The notes beneath the pieces were generated by a model. That model was not told the origin of the DNA. It was given only the letters and a program-made list of their open reading frames with translations, and searched no databases. DNA of 11,700 nucleotides from assembly GCA_023717585.1 (NCBI GenBank), contig JAMQPJ010000596.1, positions 1 to 11,700 of the forward strand, in the 5' to 3' direction. Shown here in pieces: positions 5,983 through 11,700 of this stretch (positions are counted from its first letter, which is position 1; the number at the start of each line of letters is the position of its first letter). Position numbers and translations under genes: made by a program. Origin of the DNA: Thermoanaerobaculia bacterium (GTDB taxonomy: Bacteria > Acidobacteriota > Thermoanaerobaculia > UBA5066).

Positions 5983-7659
5983 TCAGGCCCCACCCGAGTA
6001 CAGGAACCGCTTGATCTTCTTCGTCGGCGTCTTGTGGAACTCTTCCGAGTAGACGTCGATCTTCGCGATCGAGGCGTACGGGGGAAGGATCCGGTTGAGC
6101 GCGAGGCGGTTCTTCTCCATCCGCCGGACGAGCTCGCGCTCGTCGATCCGCAGGTGGTCGACGCGTTCGAGGTCGGGGTAGACGAGCGCGAAGAGCTTTC
6201 CGTTCCGTTCGATCACGAGGGATTCCCCGACGAACGGGAGGCTGTTCAGCTTCGCCTCGATCTCCTCGGGGTAGATGTTCTGTCCCGACGACCCGAGGAT
6301 CATCGACTTGGAGCGACCGGAGATGAAAATCGTCCCCTCGGCGTCGACGACACCGAGGTCGCCCGTGTGCAGCCAGCCGTCCGCGTCGATCGCCGCCGCG
6401 GTGGCATCGGGATTCTTGTAGTACCCGGACATCACGTTGACTCCCCGGACGAGAATCTCGCCCGGGGCGCCCCGCGGGTCGGCCGAGTCGACTCGGACCT
6501 CGAGCGTGTCGACCTTCCGGCCGACGCCGCCGAGCCTGTGATCGCGCCAGCCCGAATAGCTGATGAGCGGCCCGCACTCCGTCATCCCGTACCCGCACGT
6601 GAACGGAAAGCCGATCGCCCGGAAGAACTTCTCGACGTCGCCGTTCAGCGCGGCTCCGCCGATGACGATCTCCCGGAACCGCCCCCCGAAGACCGCGACG
6701 AGCTTCTCCCTGATCTTTCGCTGGAGGATCCGCCTCACGGGCGGGATCCTCATCAGGAGCTTCGTCGTCTCTTTCTCGAGGACCGGCGCCAGCCTCTTGG
6801 CGTAGATCTTCTCGATCACGAGCGGGACCGACAGGATGAGCCGGGGGCGGATCGCGCCGAACGCCTCGAGGATGACCTTCGGCGAGGGCGTCTGGGCGAG
6901 GAACGTGATCGCACAGCCGGACGTGAACGGAAACAGGAACTCGAAGGCGCACCCAAAGGCGTGCGCGAGCGGGAGGAACGAGACGATCGTGTCACCCGGC
7001 TCGAGAGGCATATTTTCCCGCGCGTAGAGGACGTTCGCGAGGAGGCTCCGGTGCGGAAGCATGACGCCCTTGGAGAAGCCGGTCGTCCCCGACGTGTAGA
7101 CGATGGCCGCGAGGCGGCCGTCCTCGACGTCCGGGGGCCGGAAGTGCTCCGGACCCTGGAGACGCCGGCCGCGGGGAGACTGCGCCGCTGCATCGAGGCT
7201 CTTCGCGAGACTTTCTTTCCGCGAGTGAAGAAGCCGGTAATCCGCCAGCGAGAACACGGCTCCGACATCGCGGAGCTGTCCCGGGTCGAGAGGCGCGAAA
7301 AGCGTGTCCGCGACGAAGAGGAGCACGGCGTCCGAGTGGTTCAGGATGTGGTGGACGTCGTCGGGACGGAAATCGGGCAGGATCGGGACGATCACGGCGC
7401 CGTACGTCACCGTCGCGAGCCAGACGACCGCCCAGCTCGCCGAGTTCCGCCCGAGGAGGGCGACCTTGTCGCCGGGGGCGACGTGACAGATCCGGTAGAC
7501 CTCGTGCAGCCGCGCGATCTCGTCGGCGACCTGGCCGTACGTGAGGCCCGTCCCTTCCCAGTCCGCGAGGGCGGGGCGCGTCCAGTTCCGGCGCACGCTC
7601 TCCCCGATGAGTCCGACGAGGTTCTCCTGCATGGGGGCGGCGGCGCCTTGGGCGTTCAT
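5983..7659 (-). CDS. Long-chain fatty acid--CoA ligase (AMP-forming)
   Basis: A 558-residue ANL-superfamily enzyme that activates a fatty acid with ATP to an acyl-adenylate and transfers it to coenzyme A (or, in some relatives, to a carrier protein). The signature motifs appear in order: phosphate loop YTSGTTGFSKGVML (188-201), GYGMTECGP (356-364), adenylate-binding HTGDLG (431-436), hinge GRSKSMILGSSGQNIYPEEIE (448-468) and the C-terminal TKKIKR (546-551), with Lys548 as the likely catalytic lysine. The length and motif wording fit the FadD/FAA1-like long-chain group. The frame is open 20 codons further upstream, but GGAGG (7667-7671), seven bases before the ATG at 7659, fixes the shorter start. 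It stands alone, downstream of the MBL hydrolase on the same strand, so no pathway can be read from neighbours. Confidence 0.93.
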   Translation of the reverse strand: MNAQGAAAPMQENLVGLIGESVRRNWTRPALADWEGTGLTYGQVADEIARLHEVYRICHVAPGDKVALLGRNSASWAVVWLATVTYGAVIVPILPDFRPDDVHHILNHSDAVLLFVADTLFAPLDPGQLRDVGAVFSLADYRLLHSRKESLAKSLDAAAQSPRGRRLQGPEHFRPPDVEDGRLAAIVYTSGTTGFSKGVMLPHRSLLANVLYARENMPLEPGDTIVSFLPLAHAFGCAFEFLFPFTSGCAITFLAQTPSPKVILEAFGAIRPRLILSVPLVIEKIYAKRLAPVLEKETTKLLMRIPPVRRILQRKIREKLVAVFGGRFREIVIGGAALNGDVEKFFRAIGFPFTCGYGMTECGPLISYSGWRDHRLGGVGRKVDTLEVRVDSADPRGAPGEILVRGVNVMSGYYKNPDATAAAIDADGWLHTGDLGVVDAEGTIFISGRSKSMILGSSGQNIYPEEIEAKLNSLPFVGESLVIERNGKLFALVYPDLERVDHLRIDERELVRRMEKNRLALNRILPPYASIAKIDVYSEEFHKTPTKKIKRFLYSGGA

Positions 7660-7666
7660 GGGAGTG

Positions 7667-7671
7667 CCTCC
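7667..7671 (-). promoter_or_regulatory. Ribosome binding site of the acyl-CoA ligase gene
   Basis: GGAGG on the minus strand, seven bases before the ATG at 7659. It decides against the in-frame ATG at 7719, which has no such site, and against the later one at 7632. Confidence 0.75.
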
Positions 7672-7735
7672 GTCATTATTGGGGCCTGACGCGTGGGCCG
7701 CGCATTGAAGCATCTGCATGGCGCCTCGTCGCCGC

Positions 7736-7799
7736 CGCCGGCCGGCGAAACCCTGCAGCGCATCTTCGTCGTCGACCCGGTTCGCTAGCGGCCGGCCGC
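7736..7799. repeat. Pair of 12-base GC-only palindromes
   Basis: CGCCGGCCGGCG (7736-7747) and GCGGCCGGCCGC (7788-7799) are both perfect palindromes. The second covers the last codons of the MBL hydrolase gene and the first lies in the gap before the acyl-CoA ligase gene. They could form hairpins that end the hydrolase transcript, but neither is followed by a T-run, and chance is a serious alternative in DNA this GC-rich. Confidence 0.3.
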
Positions 7800-8744
7800 C
7801 CTCCCGACGTCGACCTTCTCCCCCACCTCGATCACCATCAGGTCTTCCCCGACGAGCAGCGGCCCGGCGTACGTCTTCCGCGTCGGGCCTTCGAGATCCC
7901 TGGCGGACGTCGGGGACGGGACGATGTGGGAATAGACCGCGAGCTTCGGTTTTGCCGTTGCGAAGACGCGGCCCGCGTCCTCGGGCGTCGTGTGGTGGTC
8001 GATGACGCGCTGCGTCGCGGCGGGCGACATCTGCGAGAGGCGGCGCTCGACGTCCACGGCGACCACCTCGTGGACGAGGACGTCACAGCCCTTCGCGTGC
8101 GCGATCAGGTTCTCCGAGTAGCGCGTGTCACCCGAGAACACGACCGACTTCCCGGCGTAGTCGATCCGGTAGCCGTAGGCCGGCTTCACCGGACCATGGT
8201 CGACGGCAAAGGCCGTCACCTTCACGCCGTTCACCCCGAACACAGTCTCGGGCGGGATGTCCCTCGCATCCGTGTCGGCACCCGCGCCGGGCAGGCGCTC
8301 ATCGACGTCGCGCCGCGCCTTCACGTCGAATCCATAGGCCTGCTCGAGGTGCGACATCAACGACGCCGTTCCCTCCGGCCCCCGGAGGACGAGCGGCTTC
8401 GATCGGCCGAACAGCCAACCCGTCAGCCACAGATCAGGCAGGCCCACGACGTGATCGGAGTGGAGGTGCGTGAGCAGGACGAGGTCGATGCTCGAGAGGA
8501 GATCGCGCTTCCCGATCGTGAAAAGCCGCTCCGTCGCGCCGCGCCCCGCGTCGACCAGGATGCGCGTCGGCGGCGTCGTCGAGGCCTCGACGAGGATCGC
8601 GGGGCCGGAGCGCTCCGGCGTCGGGCGCGGGTTTCCCGTGCCGAGGAGCGTGATGCGAAGAGGCGGCGCGGGCTTCAGAGGGTCGGCCGCGGAGAGAGAA
8701 AACGCGGCAAGAATCGGGATCAGAACTGCCGACCGGCCATTCAT
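7785..8744 (-). CDS. Secreted metallo-beta-lactamase-fold hydrolase (RNase Z/arylsulfatase AtsA-like)
   Basis: A 319-residue exported metal-dependent hydrolase. Residues 1-20 look like a signal peptide. The fold begins with ITLLGTGNPRP (31-41), the opening strand typical of the RNase Z / AtsA branch. The metal-binding motif is THLHSDHVVG (92-101; His93, His95, Asp97, His98), followed by His183 in VDHG, Asp206 in SGDTRYS and His272 in YSHIVP, which together give two metal sites. HHTTPEDAG (250-258) and the YSHIV ending resemble secreted arylsulfatases of the AtsA group and related phosphodiesterases more than tRNA-processing RNase Z, and export argues against a tRNA role. No Shine-Dalgarno site is visible before the ATG. 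The gene at 8807 is divergent. The substrate is open: sulfate ester, cyclic nucleotide or lactone are possible. Confidence 0.87.
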   Translation of the reverse strand: MNGRSAVLIPILAAFSLSAADPLKPAPPLRITLLGTGNPRPTPERSGPAILVEASTTPPTRILVDAGRGATERLFTIGKRDLLSSIDLVLLTHLHSDHVVGLPDLWLTGWLFGRSKPLVLRGPEGTASLMSHLEQAYGFDVKARRDVDERLPGAGADTDARDIPPETVFGVNGVKVTAFAVDHGPVKPAYGYRIDYAGKSVVFSGDTRYSENLIAHAKGCDVLVHEVVAVDVERRLSQMSPAATQRVIDHHTTPEDAGRVFATAKPKLAVYSHIVPSPTSARDLEGPTRKTYAGPLLVGEDLMVIEVGEKVDVGRAAGR

Positions 8745-8769
8745 GGACGCAAGTCTGGAGGGCCGGACC

Positions 8770-8801
8770 TAGAATGGCCGAAGAACCTGCCACGAAAGGG
8801 G
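8770..8801 (+). promoter_or_regulatory. Possible -10 element and ribosome site of the 8807 gene
   Basis: TAGAAT (8770-8775) matches the -10 consensus at five of six bases, with no good -35. AAGGGG (8796-8801), five bases before ATG 8807, is a good ribosome site and decides for this start over the in-frame ATG at 8774. Confidence 0.45.
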
Positions 8802-8806
8802 AATCC

Positions 8807-9310
8807 ATGCGACTTCGTTTTCCAAGCTCCCTCTTCCTCCTCGCACCGCTCGCGTTCGCTTCGTTCGGAACGGCGTGGCTCGCGGCGGCCGCCGAACCCG
8901 CAGAAAAGAGCGCCGCCATCTCCGGTGCCTTCTCGGTGGGCGGCAAGCCTATCAAGCTCGCCTCGGTGGCCGCCTTTCGCGACACGGGAGACGCCAGGAA
9001 GCACGTCGTCATCGTGCTGTCCGACAAGGAGCTTCCGGCGTCCACGTGGAAAACCGGATCGGACATGTCCGACTGGCGCCGGGAGCATCCCTTCCAGGGC
9101 CTCGCGTTCTGGATCAACGAGAACAACGAGGATGTCCGTTGCGAGATGTACGACGGCACCGCCTTTCCGACGTATGTCAGCGGAGTTTTCGACTACAAGA
9201 TCGCGCGCGCTCCGGGCGCCGTATCGGGCTCGGTGAAATCGAATGCGGGGGCCGGCCGGCTGCGAACCGCCGTGATACTGGACGTGACCTTCAAGGCCCC
9301 GCTGAAATAG
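8807..9310 (+). CDS. Small secreted protein sharing a domain with the ankyrin protein
   Basis: A 167-residue protein with a signal peptide of about 29 residues (basic MRLR, a long hydrophobic core, cleavage near AAA). The mature part is one beta-rich domain beginning GAFSVGGKPIKL (40-51). Its next segment, with ASVAAF and VVIVLSDKEL (67-76), matches residues 24-63 of the ankyrin protein without gaps (14 of 40 identical: G, V, G, L, V, A, A, T, G, K, V, I, S, D). Later strands (FWINENNEDVRCEMYDG at 101-117, VSGVFDYKI at 124-132, VILDVTFKAPL at 156-166) also correspond loosely. A single cysteine (112) is present and no catalytic motif. It is divergent from the MBL hydrolase gene and convergent with the cupin gene. 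It is probably a binding or structural domain; the function is unknown. Confidence 0.8.
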   Translation: MRLRFPSSLFLLAPLAFASFGTAWLAAAAEPAEKSAAISGAFSVGGKPIKLASVAAFRDTGDARKHVVIVLSDKELPASTWKTGSDMSDWRREHPFQGLAFWINENNEDVRCEMYDGTAFPTYVSGVFDYKIARAPGAVSGSVKSNAGAGRLRTAVILDVTFKAPLK

Positions 9311-9320
9311 CCGGACCTCA

Positions 9321-9335
9321 CGCGTCGCCGACGCG
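9321..9335. terminator. Hairpin between convergent genes
   Basis: CGCGTCG-C-CGACGCG is a 7-base inverted repeat in the 25-base gap between the 8807 gene (+) and the cupin gene (-). It could end transcription from both sides. The plus strand continues CTACTTCTTCTCC, which is pyrimidine-rich but not a clean T-run. Confidence 0.4.
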
Positions 9336-9818
9336 CTACTTCTTCTCCTCGGCGACGATGACGTCCCACGGACCGTTCTGCTCCACGAAGAACACGCAGT
9401 CCGGCCCGCCGGCCTTGCAGCCGCTCCGGTGGCTCGTTTTGCCGGGATCGCGGAGGTACGAGCCGGAACCGAACTCCTTCAGCGGCTGGCCCTCGGGCTC
9501 GATCGTGAAGGTGCCCTGTGCGACGACGACGCGCACGGAATGGGAGTGCGAGTGCCAGGGCGAGAGGAACCCGGGGGCCCACTTGAAGAGCGACCCCCAC
9601 GGGCCCTTCTTCATGTCGCCCCAGAGCGGAGCGACCTGCGCCCCCTTCATGCCCTCCACGTCGGTGAACTTGACGTCGGGCGCGGCCCAGAGCGTCCAGG
9701 CCGGCTTGGCGGCCTTCGCCACCTTCTTGGCCGGTTCTTTGGCGGCCTCCGCCGCCGCAATCGATCCGGCGAAACACACGCACGCTGCGACGAGAACTCC
9801 CGTCAGGAATCGCTTCAT
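9336..9818 (-). CDS. Secreted cupin-domain protein (DUF4437/ChrR-like)
   Basis: A 160-residue exported protein with one cupin beta-barrel. Residues 1-23 are a signal peptide (a VAAC at 10-13 resembles a lipobox, but cleavage at AAA23 is more natural), followed by a lysine/alanine-rich stretch (24-39). Cupin motif 1 is WHSHSHSVRVVVAQG (88-102), with His89, His91 and His93 as possible metal ligands. Motif 2 includes SYLRDPGKTSHRSG (120-133), with His130 completing the site. Cys134 and Cys141 could form a disulfide. The wording 'GSYLRDPGKTSHRS' is typical of the DUF4437/ChrR-like group of single cupins. AAGGAGGAG, nearly ideal, precedes the ATG. No partner gene suggests a substrate. It lies downstream of sdhB on the same strand with an 86-base gap and a hairpin between them, so it is probably a separate unit. 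Confidence 0.85.
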   Translation of the reverse strand: MKRFLTGVLVAACVCFAGSIAAAEAAKEPAKKVAKAAKPAWTLWAAPDVKFTDVEGMKGAQVAPLWGDMKKGPWGSLFKWAPGFLSPWHSHSHSVRVVVAQGTFTIEPEGQPLKEFGSGSYLRDPGKTSHRSGCKAGGPDCVFFVEQNGPWDVIVAEEKK

Positions 9819-9850
9819 CGGTTTCTCCTCCTTCTGCTTTCTGCGATTGC

Positions 9851-9870
9851 GTCGCGGATTCTACCGCGAC
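9851..9870. repeat. Inverted repeat framing a -10-like hexamer
   Basis: GTCGCGG (9851-9857) and CCGCGAC (9864-9870) are perfect 7-base arms around ATTCTA, which on the minus strand reads TAGAAT (five of six matches to TATAAT). It lies between sdhB and the cupin gene, both on the minus strand. It could be a terminator hairpin of the sdh operon without a T-run, or an operator over the cupin promoter. Confidence 0.45.
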
Positions 9871-9904
9871 CCGAGAAGCGCGGCGAGCAGCGGAGGATCG
9901 ACGT

Positions 9905-10678
9905 CTACCCGGAGCCGCTCCCCGCCAGCTTCGGGCGCGAGAAGACGCTCCCCCAGAGAAAGTCGCGGTTGAGCTGCGCGATGAACTCCTGGCGGATCTC
10001 TTTCGGGCAGGCGCGCGAGCACTCACCGTGGTTCGTGCACGTGCCGAAGCCCTCGGCGTCCCTCTGCGCGACCATCGAGAGCACGCGGTCGTAGCGTTCG
10101 GGCTGGCCCTGCGGCAGGAGCGCGAGGTGCGAGACCTTGGCCGCCACGAAGAGCATCGCCGAGGCGTTCGGGCACGCCGCCGCGCAGGCGCCGCAGCCGA
10201 TGCAGGCAGCCGCGTCCATCGAGCGCTCCGAGCAGTCCTTCGGGACCAGAATGGCGTTGCCGTCCGGCGCGCTCCCCGTCGCCACGGAGATGTAACCACC
10301 GGCCGCGATGATCCGGTCGAAGGACGAGCGGTCGACGATGAGGTCCTTGAGGACGGGAAACGGCGTCACGCGCCAGGGCTCGAGCGTGATGTGGTCGCCG
10401 TCCTTGAAGGTGCGCATGTGAAGCTGGCAGCTCGTCGTGCCGCGGCGCGGGCCGTGCGGGTTGCCGTTCACGACGATGCCGCACATCCCGCAGATGCCTT
10501 CGCGGCAGTCGTGGTCGAACGCGATCGGGTCCTCGCCTTTCTCGATGAGGCGCTGGTTCACGATGTCGAGCATCTCGAGAAAGGACATGTCCGGGCTGAT
10601 GCCGGGAGCGTCGTACGTGACGAACTTCCCCGCGGAATTCGCGTCCTTCTGCCGCCAGACTTTCAGCGTCAGTCTCAC
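9905..10678 (-). CDS. sdhB: Succinate dehydrogenase/fumarate reductase iron-sulfur subunit
   Basis: A 257-residue iron-sulfur protein that carries electrons from the flavoprotein to quinone at the inner membrane. The plant-type ferredoxin domain holds the [2Fe-2S] ligands Cys58, Cys63, Cys66 (CREGICGMC) and Cys84. The C-terminal part holds CIGCGACAAACP (159-170) and CTNHGECSRACP (214-225). By analogy with E. coli SdhB, Cys159/162/165/224 bind the [4Fe-4S] and Cys169/214/220 the [3Fe-4S] cluster; all ligands are present. It starts with GTG at 10678, which overlaps the sdhA stop (GTGA), with GAGGAG six bases upstream, so translation is coupled. The frame is open far upstream, but that part lies inside sdhA. 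It is the non-classical type, where the anchor gene usually precedes sdhA, here outside the window. Confidence 0.95.
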   Translation of the reverse strand: MRLTLKVWRQKDANSAGKFVTYDAPGISPDMSFLEMLDIVNQRLIEKGEDPIAFDHDCREGICGMCGIVVNGNPHGPRRGTTSCQLHMRTFKDGDHITLEPWRVTPFPVLKDLIVDRSSFDRIIAAGGYISVATGSAPDGNAILVPKDCSERSMDAAACIGCGACAAACPNASAMLFVAAKVSHLALLPQGQPERYDRVLSMVAQRDAEGFGTCTNHGECSRACPKEIRQEFIAQLNRDFLWGSVFSRPKLAGSGSG

Positions 10679-11700
10679 TTGTAGCTCCTCTGCGTGAGGT
10701 GGACGTTCTCGAAAGCGAGCGGCTCCACGTTGCGAATCGGCGCCTTGCCCTCCCCCGCGTACTCCCAGGCCGCGACGTGGCAGAACTTCTCGTCGTTGCG
10801 CAGCGCTTCGCCGTCCGGAGTCTGGTACTCCTCGCGGAAGTGGCCGCCACAGGACTCCTCGCGCTCGAGCGCGTCGAGGCACATCAGCTCGCCGAGCTCG
10901 AGGAAGTCCGCGATGCGTCCGGCCTTCTCCAGCGTCTGGTTGATCTCGTCGTTCCCGCCCACGACCGTGAGGTTTTTCCAGAACTCCTCGCGCAGTACGG
11001 GGATCTTCTGGAGAGCCGTCTTCAGGCCCTCGCGGTTGCGGCCCATGCCGCAGTACTCCCACATGATCTTGCCGAGCTCCTTGTGGAAGGAGTCGACCGT
11101 CCGCTTCCCTTTCACGGACAGGAGGCGCGCGACGCGCGCCGCCACGGCGCTCTCGGCTTCCTTGAAGGCCGGGTCCGACGTCGAGACCTTGGCCTGCTTC
11201 GTCGACGCCAGGTAGTTGCCGATCGTGTACGGCAGGACGAAGTAGCCGTCCGCGAGGCCCTGCATGAGGGCGCTCGCGCCGAGGCGGTTCGCCCCGTGAT
11301 CCGAGAAGTTCGCCTCGCCGGCGACGTGGAGGCCCGGGATCGTGGACATGAGGTTGTAGTCCACCCAGAGGCCGCCCATCACGTAGTGCGCGGCCGGGAA
11401 GATGCGCATCGGAACCTTGTACGGGTTTTCGTCCGTGATGCGCTCGTACATGTCGAACAGGTTCCCGTAGCGCTCGCGGATCGTGCCTTCGCCGAGGCGC
11501 TTGATGGAGTCCGCGAAGTCGAGGTAGACGCCGAGGCCGGTCTCGCCCACGCCGCGCCCCTCGTCGCACACCTGCTTGGCGGCGCGAGAGGCAATGTCGC
11601 GCGGCGCGAGGTTGCCGTACGACGGGTACTTCCTCTCAAGGTAGTAGTCGCGCTCGGCCTCGGGGATGTCACCGGCGGCGCGCTTGTCGCCCTTCTTCAG
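10675..11700 (-). CDS. sdhA: Succinate dehydrogenase/fumarate reductase flavoprotein subunit, C-terminal part (cut at window edge)
   Basis: The last 341 residues of the FAD-containing catalytic subunit, which oxidises succinate to fumarate (or the reverse) at the cytoplasmic face of the membrane. The start and FAD-binding Rossmann part lie beyond position 11700. Visible catalytic landmarks are NLAPRDIASR (visible residues 30-39), the AAHYVMGGLW histidine (about 105) and ANRLGASALMQGLADG with the arginine at about 139, the ligands for the substrate carboxylates. The NFSDHGANRLGASALMQG wording belongs to the B-type, non-classical SdhA found in Bacteroidota, Chlorobiota and many soil bacteria. 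The frame can open at an internal GTG (11571), but reading continues to the window edge with good homology, so that is not the start. The gene ends in the four-base overlap with sdhB. Confidence 0.95.
   Translation of the reverse strand: MKKGDKRAAGDIPEAERDYYLERKYPSYGNLAPRDIASRAAKQVCDEGRGVGETGLGVYLDFADSIKRLGEGTIRERYGNLFDMYERITDENPYKVPMRIFPAAHYVMGGLWVDYNLMSTIPGLHVAGEANFSDHGANRLGASALMQGLADGYFVLPYTIGNYLASTKQAKVSTSDPAFKEAESAVAARVARLLSVKGKRTVDSFHKELGKIMWEYCGMGRNREGLKTALQKIPVLREEFWKNLTVVGGNDEINQTLEKAGRIADFLELGELMCLDALEREESCGGHFREEYQTPDGEALRNDEKFCHVAAWEYAGEGKAPIRNVEPLAFENVHLTQRSYK
10685..10690 (-). promoter_or_regulatory. Ribosome binding site of sdhB inside sdhA
   Basis: GAGGAG on the minus strand, six bases before the GTG at 10678 and within the last codons of sdhA. 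It supports the GTG start and translational coupling. Confidence 0.7.

Noticed and set aside
5960..6952. A 330-codon minus-strand frame
   Set aside because: It lies in the same strand as the acyl-CoA ligase but in another frame; the product is Arg/Asp-rich and has no ligase motifs.
5920..7689. A 589-codon open frame on the plus strand
   Set aside because: It is fully antisense to the acyl-CoA ligase gene, which has all ANL motifs in order. Its product is rich in Arg, Asp, Glu and Val with no recognisable motif, as expected from a GC-rich reverse frame.
8774..8806. An in-frame ATG 11 codons upstream of the 8807 gene
   Set aside because: It would put a charged segment before the signal peptide. 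AAGGGG is placed for the ATG at 8807.
7926..9236. A 436-codon plus-strand frame
   Set aside because: It runs antisense to the MBL hydrolase and then through the 8807 gene in the wrong frame. Its composition is arginine-rich with no motif.
9193..10299. A 368-codon minus-strand frame spanning the cupin gene and part of sdhB
   Set aside because: It is a mixed shadow frame, rich in Arg, Ser and Ala, that overlaps two well-supported genes.
9905..11569. A 554-codon minus-strand frame reading through sdhB
   Set aside because: Only the last 257 codons are SdhB. The upstream part lies inside sdhA in another frame and has shadow composition. The GTG at 10678 has a good ribosome site.
1..11700. CRISPR array, transposase, tRNA, phage genes
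   Set aside because: I searched both strands by eye for regular direct repeats, transposase motifs, tRNA-like cloverleafs and structural phage proteins, and found none.

Overview
The window is GC-rich, gene-dense bacterial DNA (about two thirds G+C by eye) with no mobile element, tRNA, rRNA or CRISPR array that I can see. A sdhA-sdhB pair of the non-classical type, a DUF2089 regulator paired with a SHOCT-like protein, an ECF sigma factor with a membrane partner, and many small secreted proteins of unknown function would suit an Acidobacteriota-like soil or sediment bacterium, perhaps a metagenome contig. That assignment is an inference from gene style, not a proof. No gap between genes exceeds 300 bases; the longest, about 125 bases, lies at 7660-7784.

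Layout. Positions 42-1453 (+) hold a secreted alpha/beta-hydrolase-fold protein and a small secreted protein of unknown function. Positions 1501-3729 (-) hold an O-methyltransferase, a secreted ankyrin-repeat protein and a 77-residue unknown protein, read in that order. Positions 3841-5046 (+) hold the ECF sigma factor and a four-helix membrane protein that is probably its regulator. Positions 5057-5905 (-) hold the DUF2089 regulator followed by a SHOCT-like protein, meeting the sigma operon tail to tail. Positions 5983-7659 (-) hold a long-chain acyl-CoA synthetase, preceded at 7785-8744 (-) by a secreted metallo-beta-lactamase-fold hydrolase. Positions 8807-9310 (+) hold a small secreted protein that shares a domain with the ankyrin protein. 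Positions 9336-9818 (-) hold a secreted cupin. Positions 9905-11700 (-) hold sdhB and the C-terminal part of sdhA, which runs off the right edge.

The only clear metabolic unit is succinate dehydrogenase/fumarate reductase. The centre (3841-5905) is a regulatory cluster of two probable two-gene operons. About half of the complete genes start with a signal peptide. The observations most worth following are a periplasmic domain shared by the ankyrin protein and the protein at 8807-9310, a DUF2089 protein that has lost the zinc-ribbon cysteines, an ECF sigma factor whose partner lacks the usual zinc anti-sigma motif, a 17% GC island that looks like an UP-element promoter, and a split between genes with strong Shine-Dalgarno sites and genes that look leaderless. 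I found no obvious new defence or biosynthetic system.
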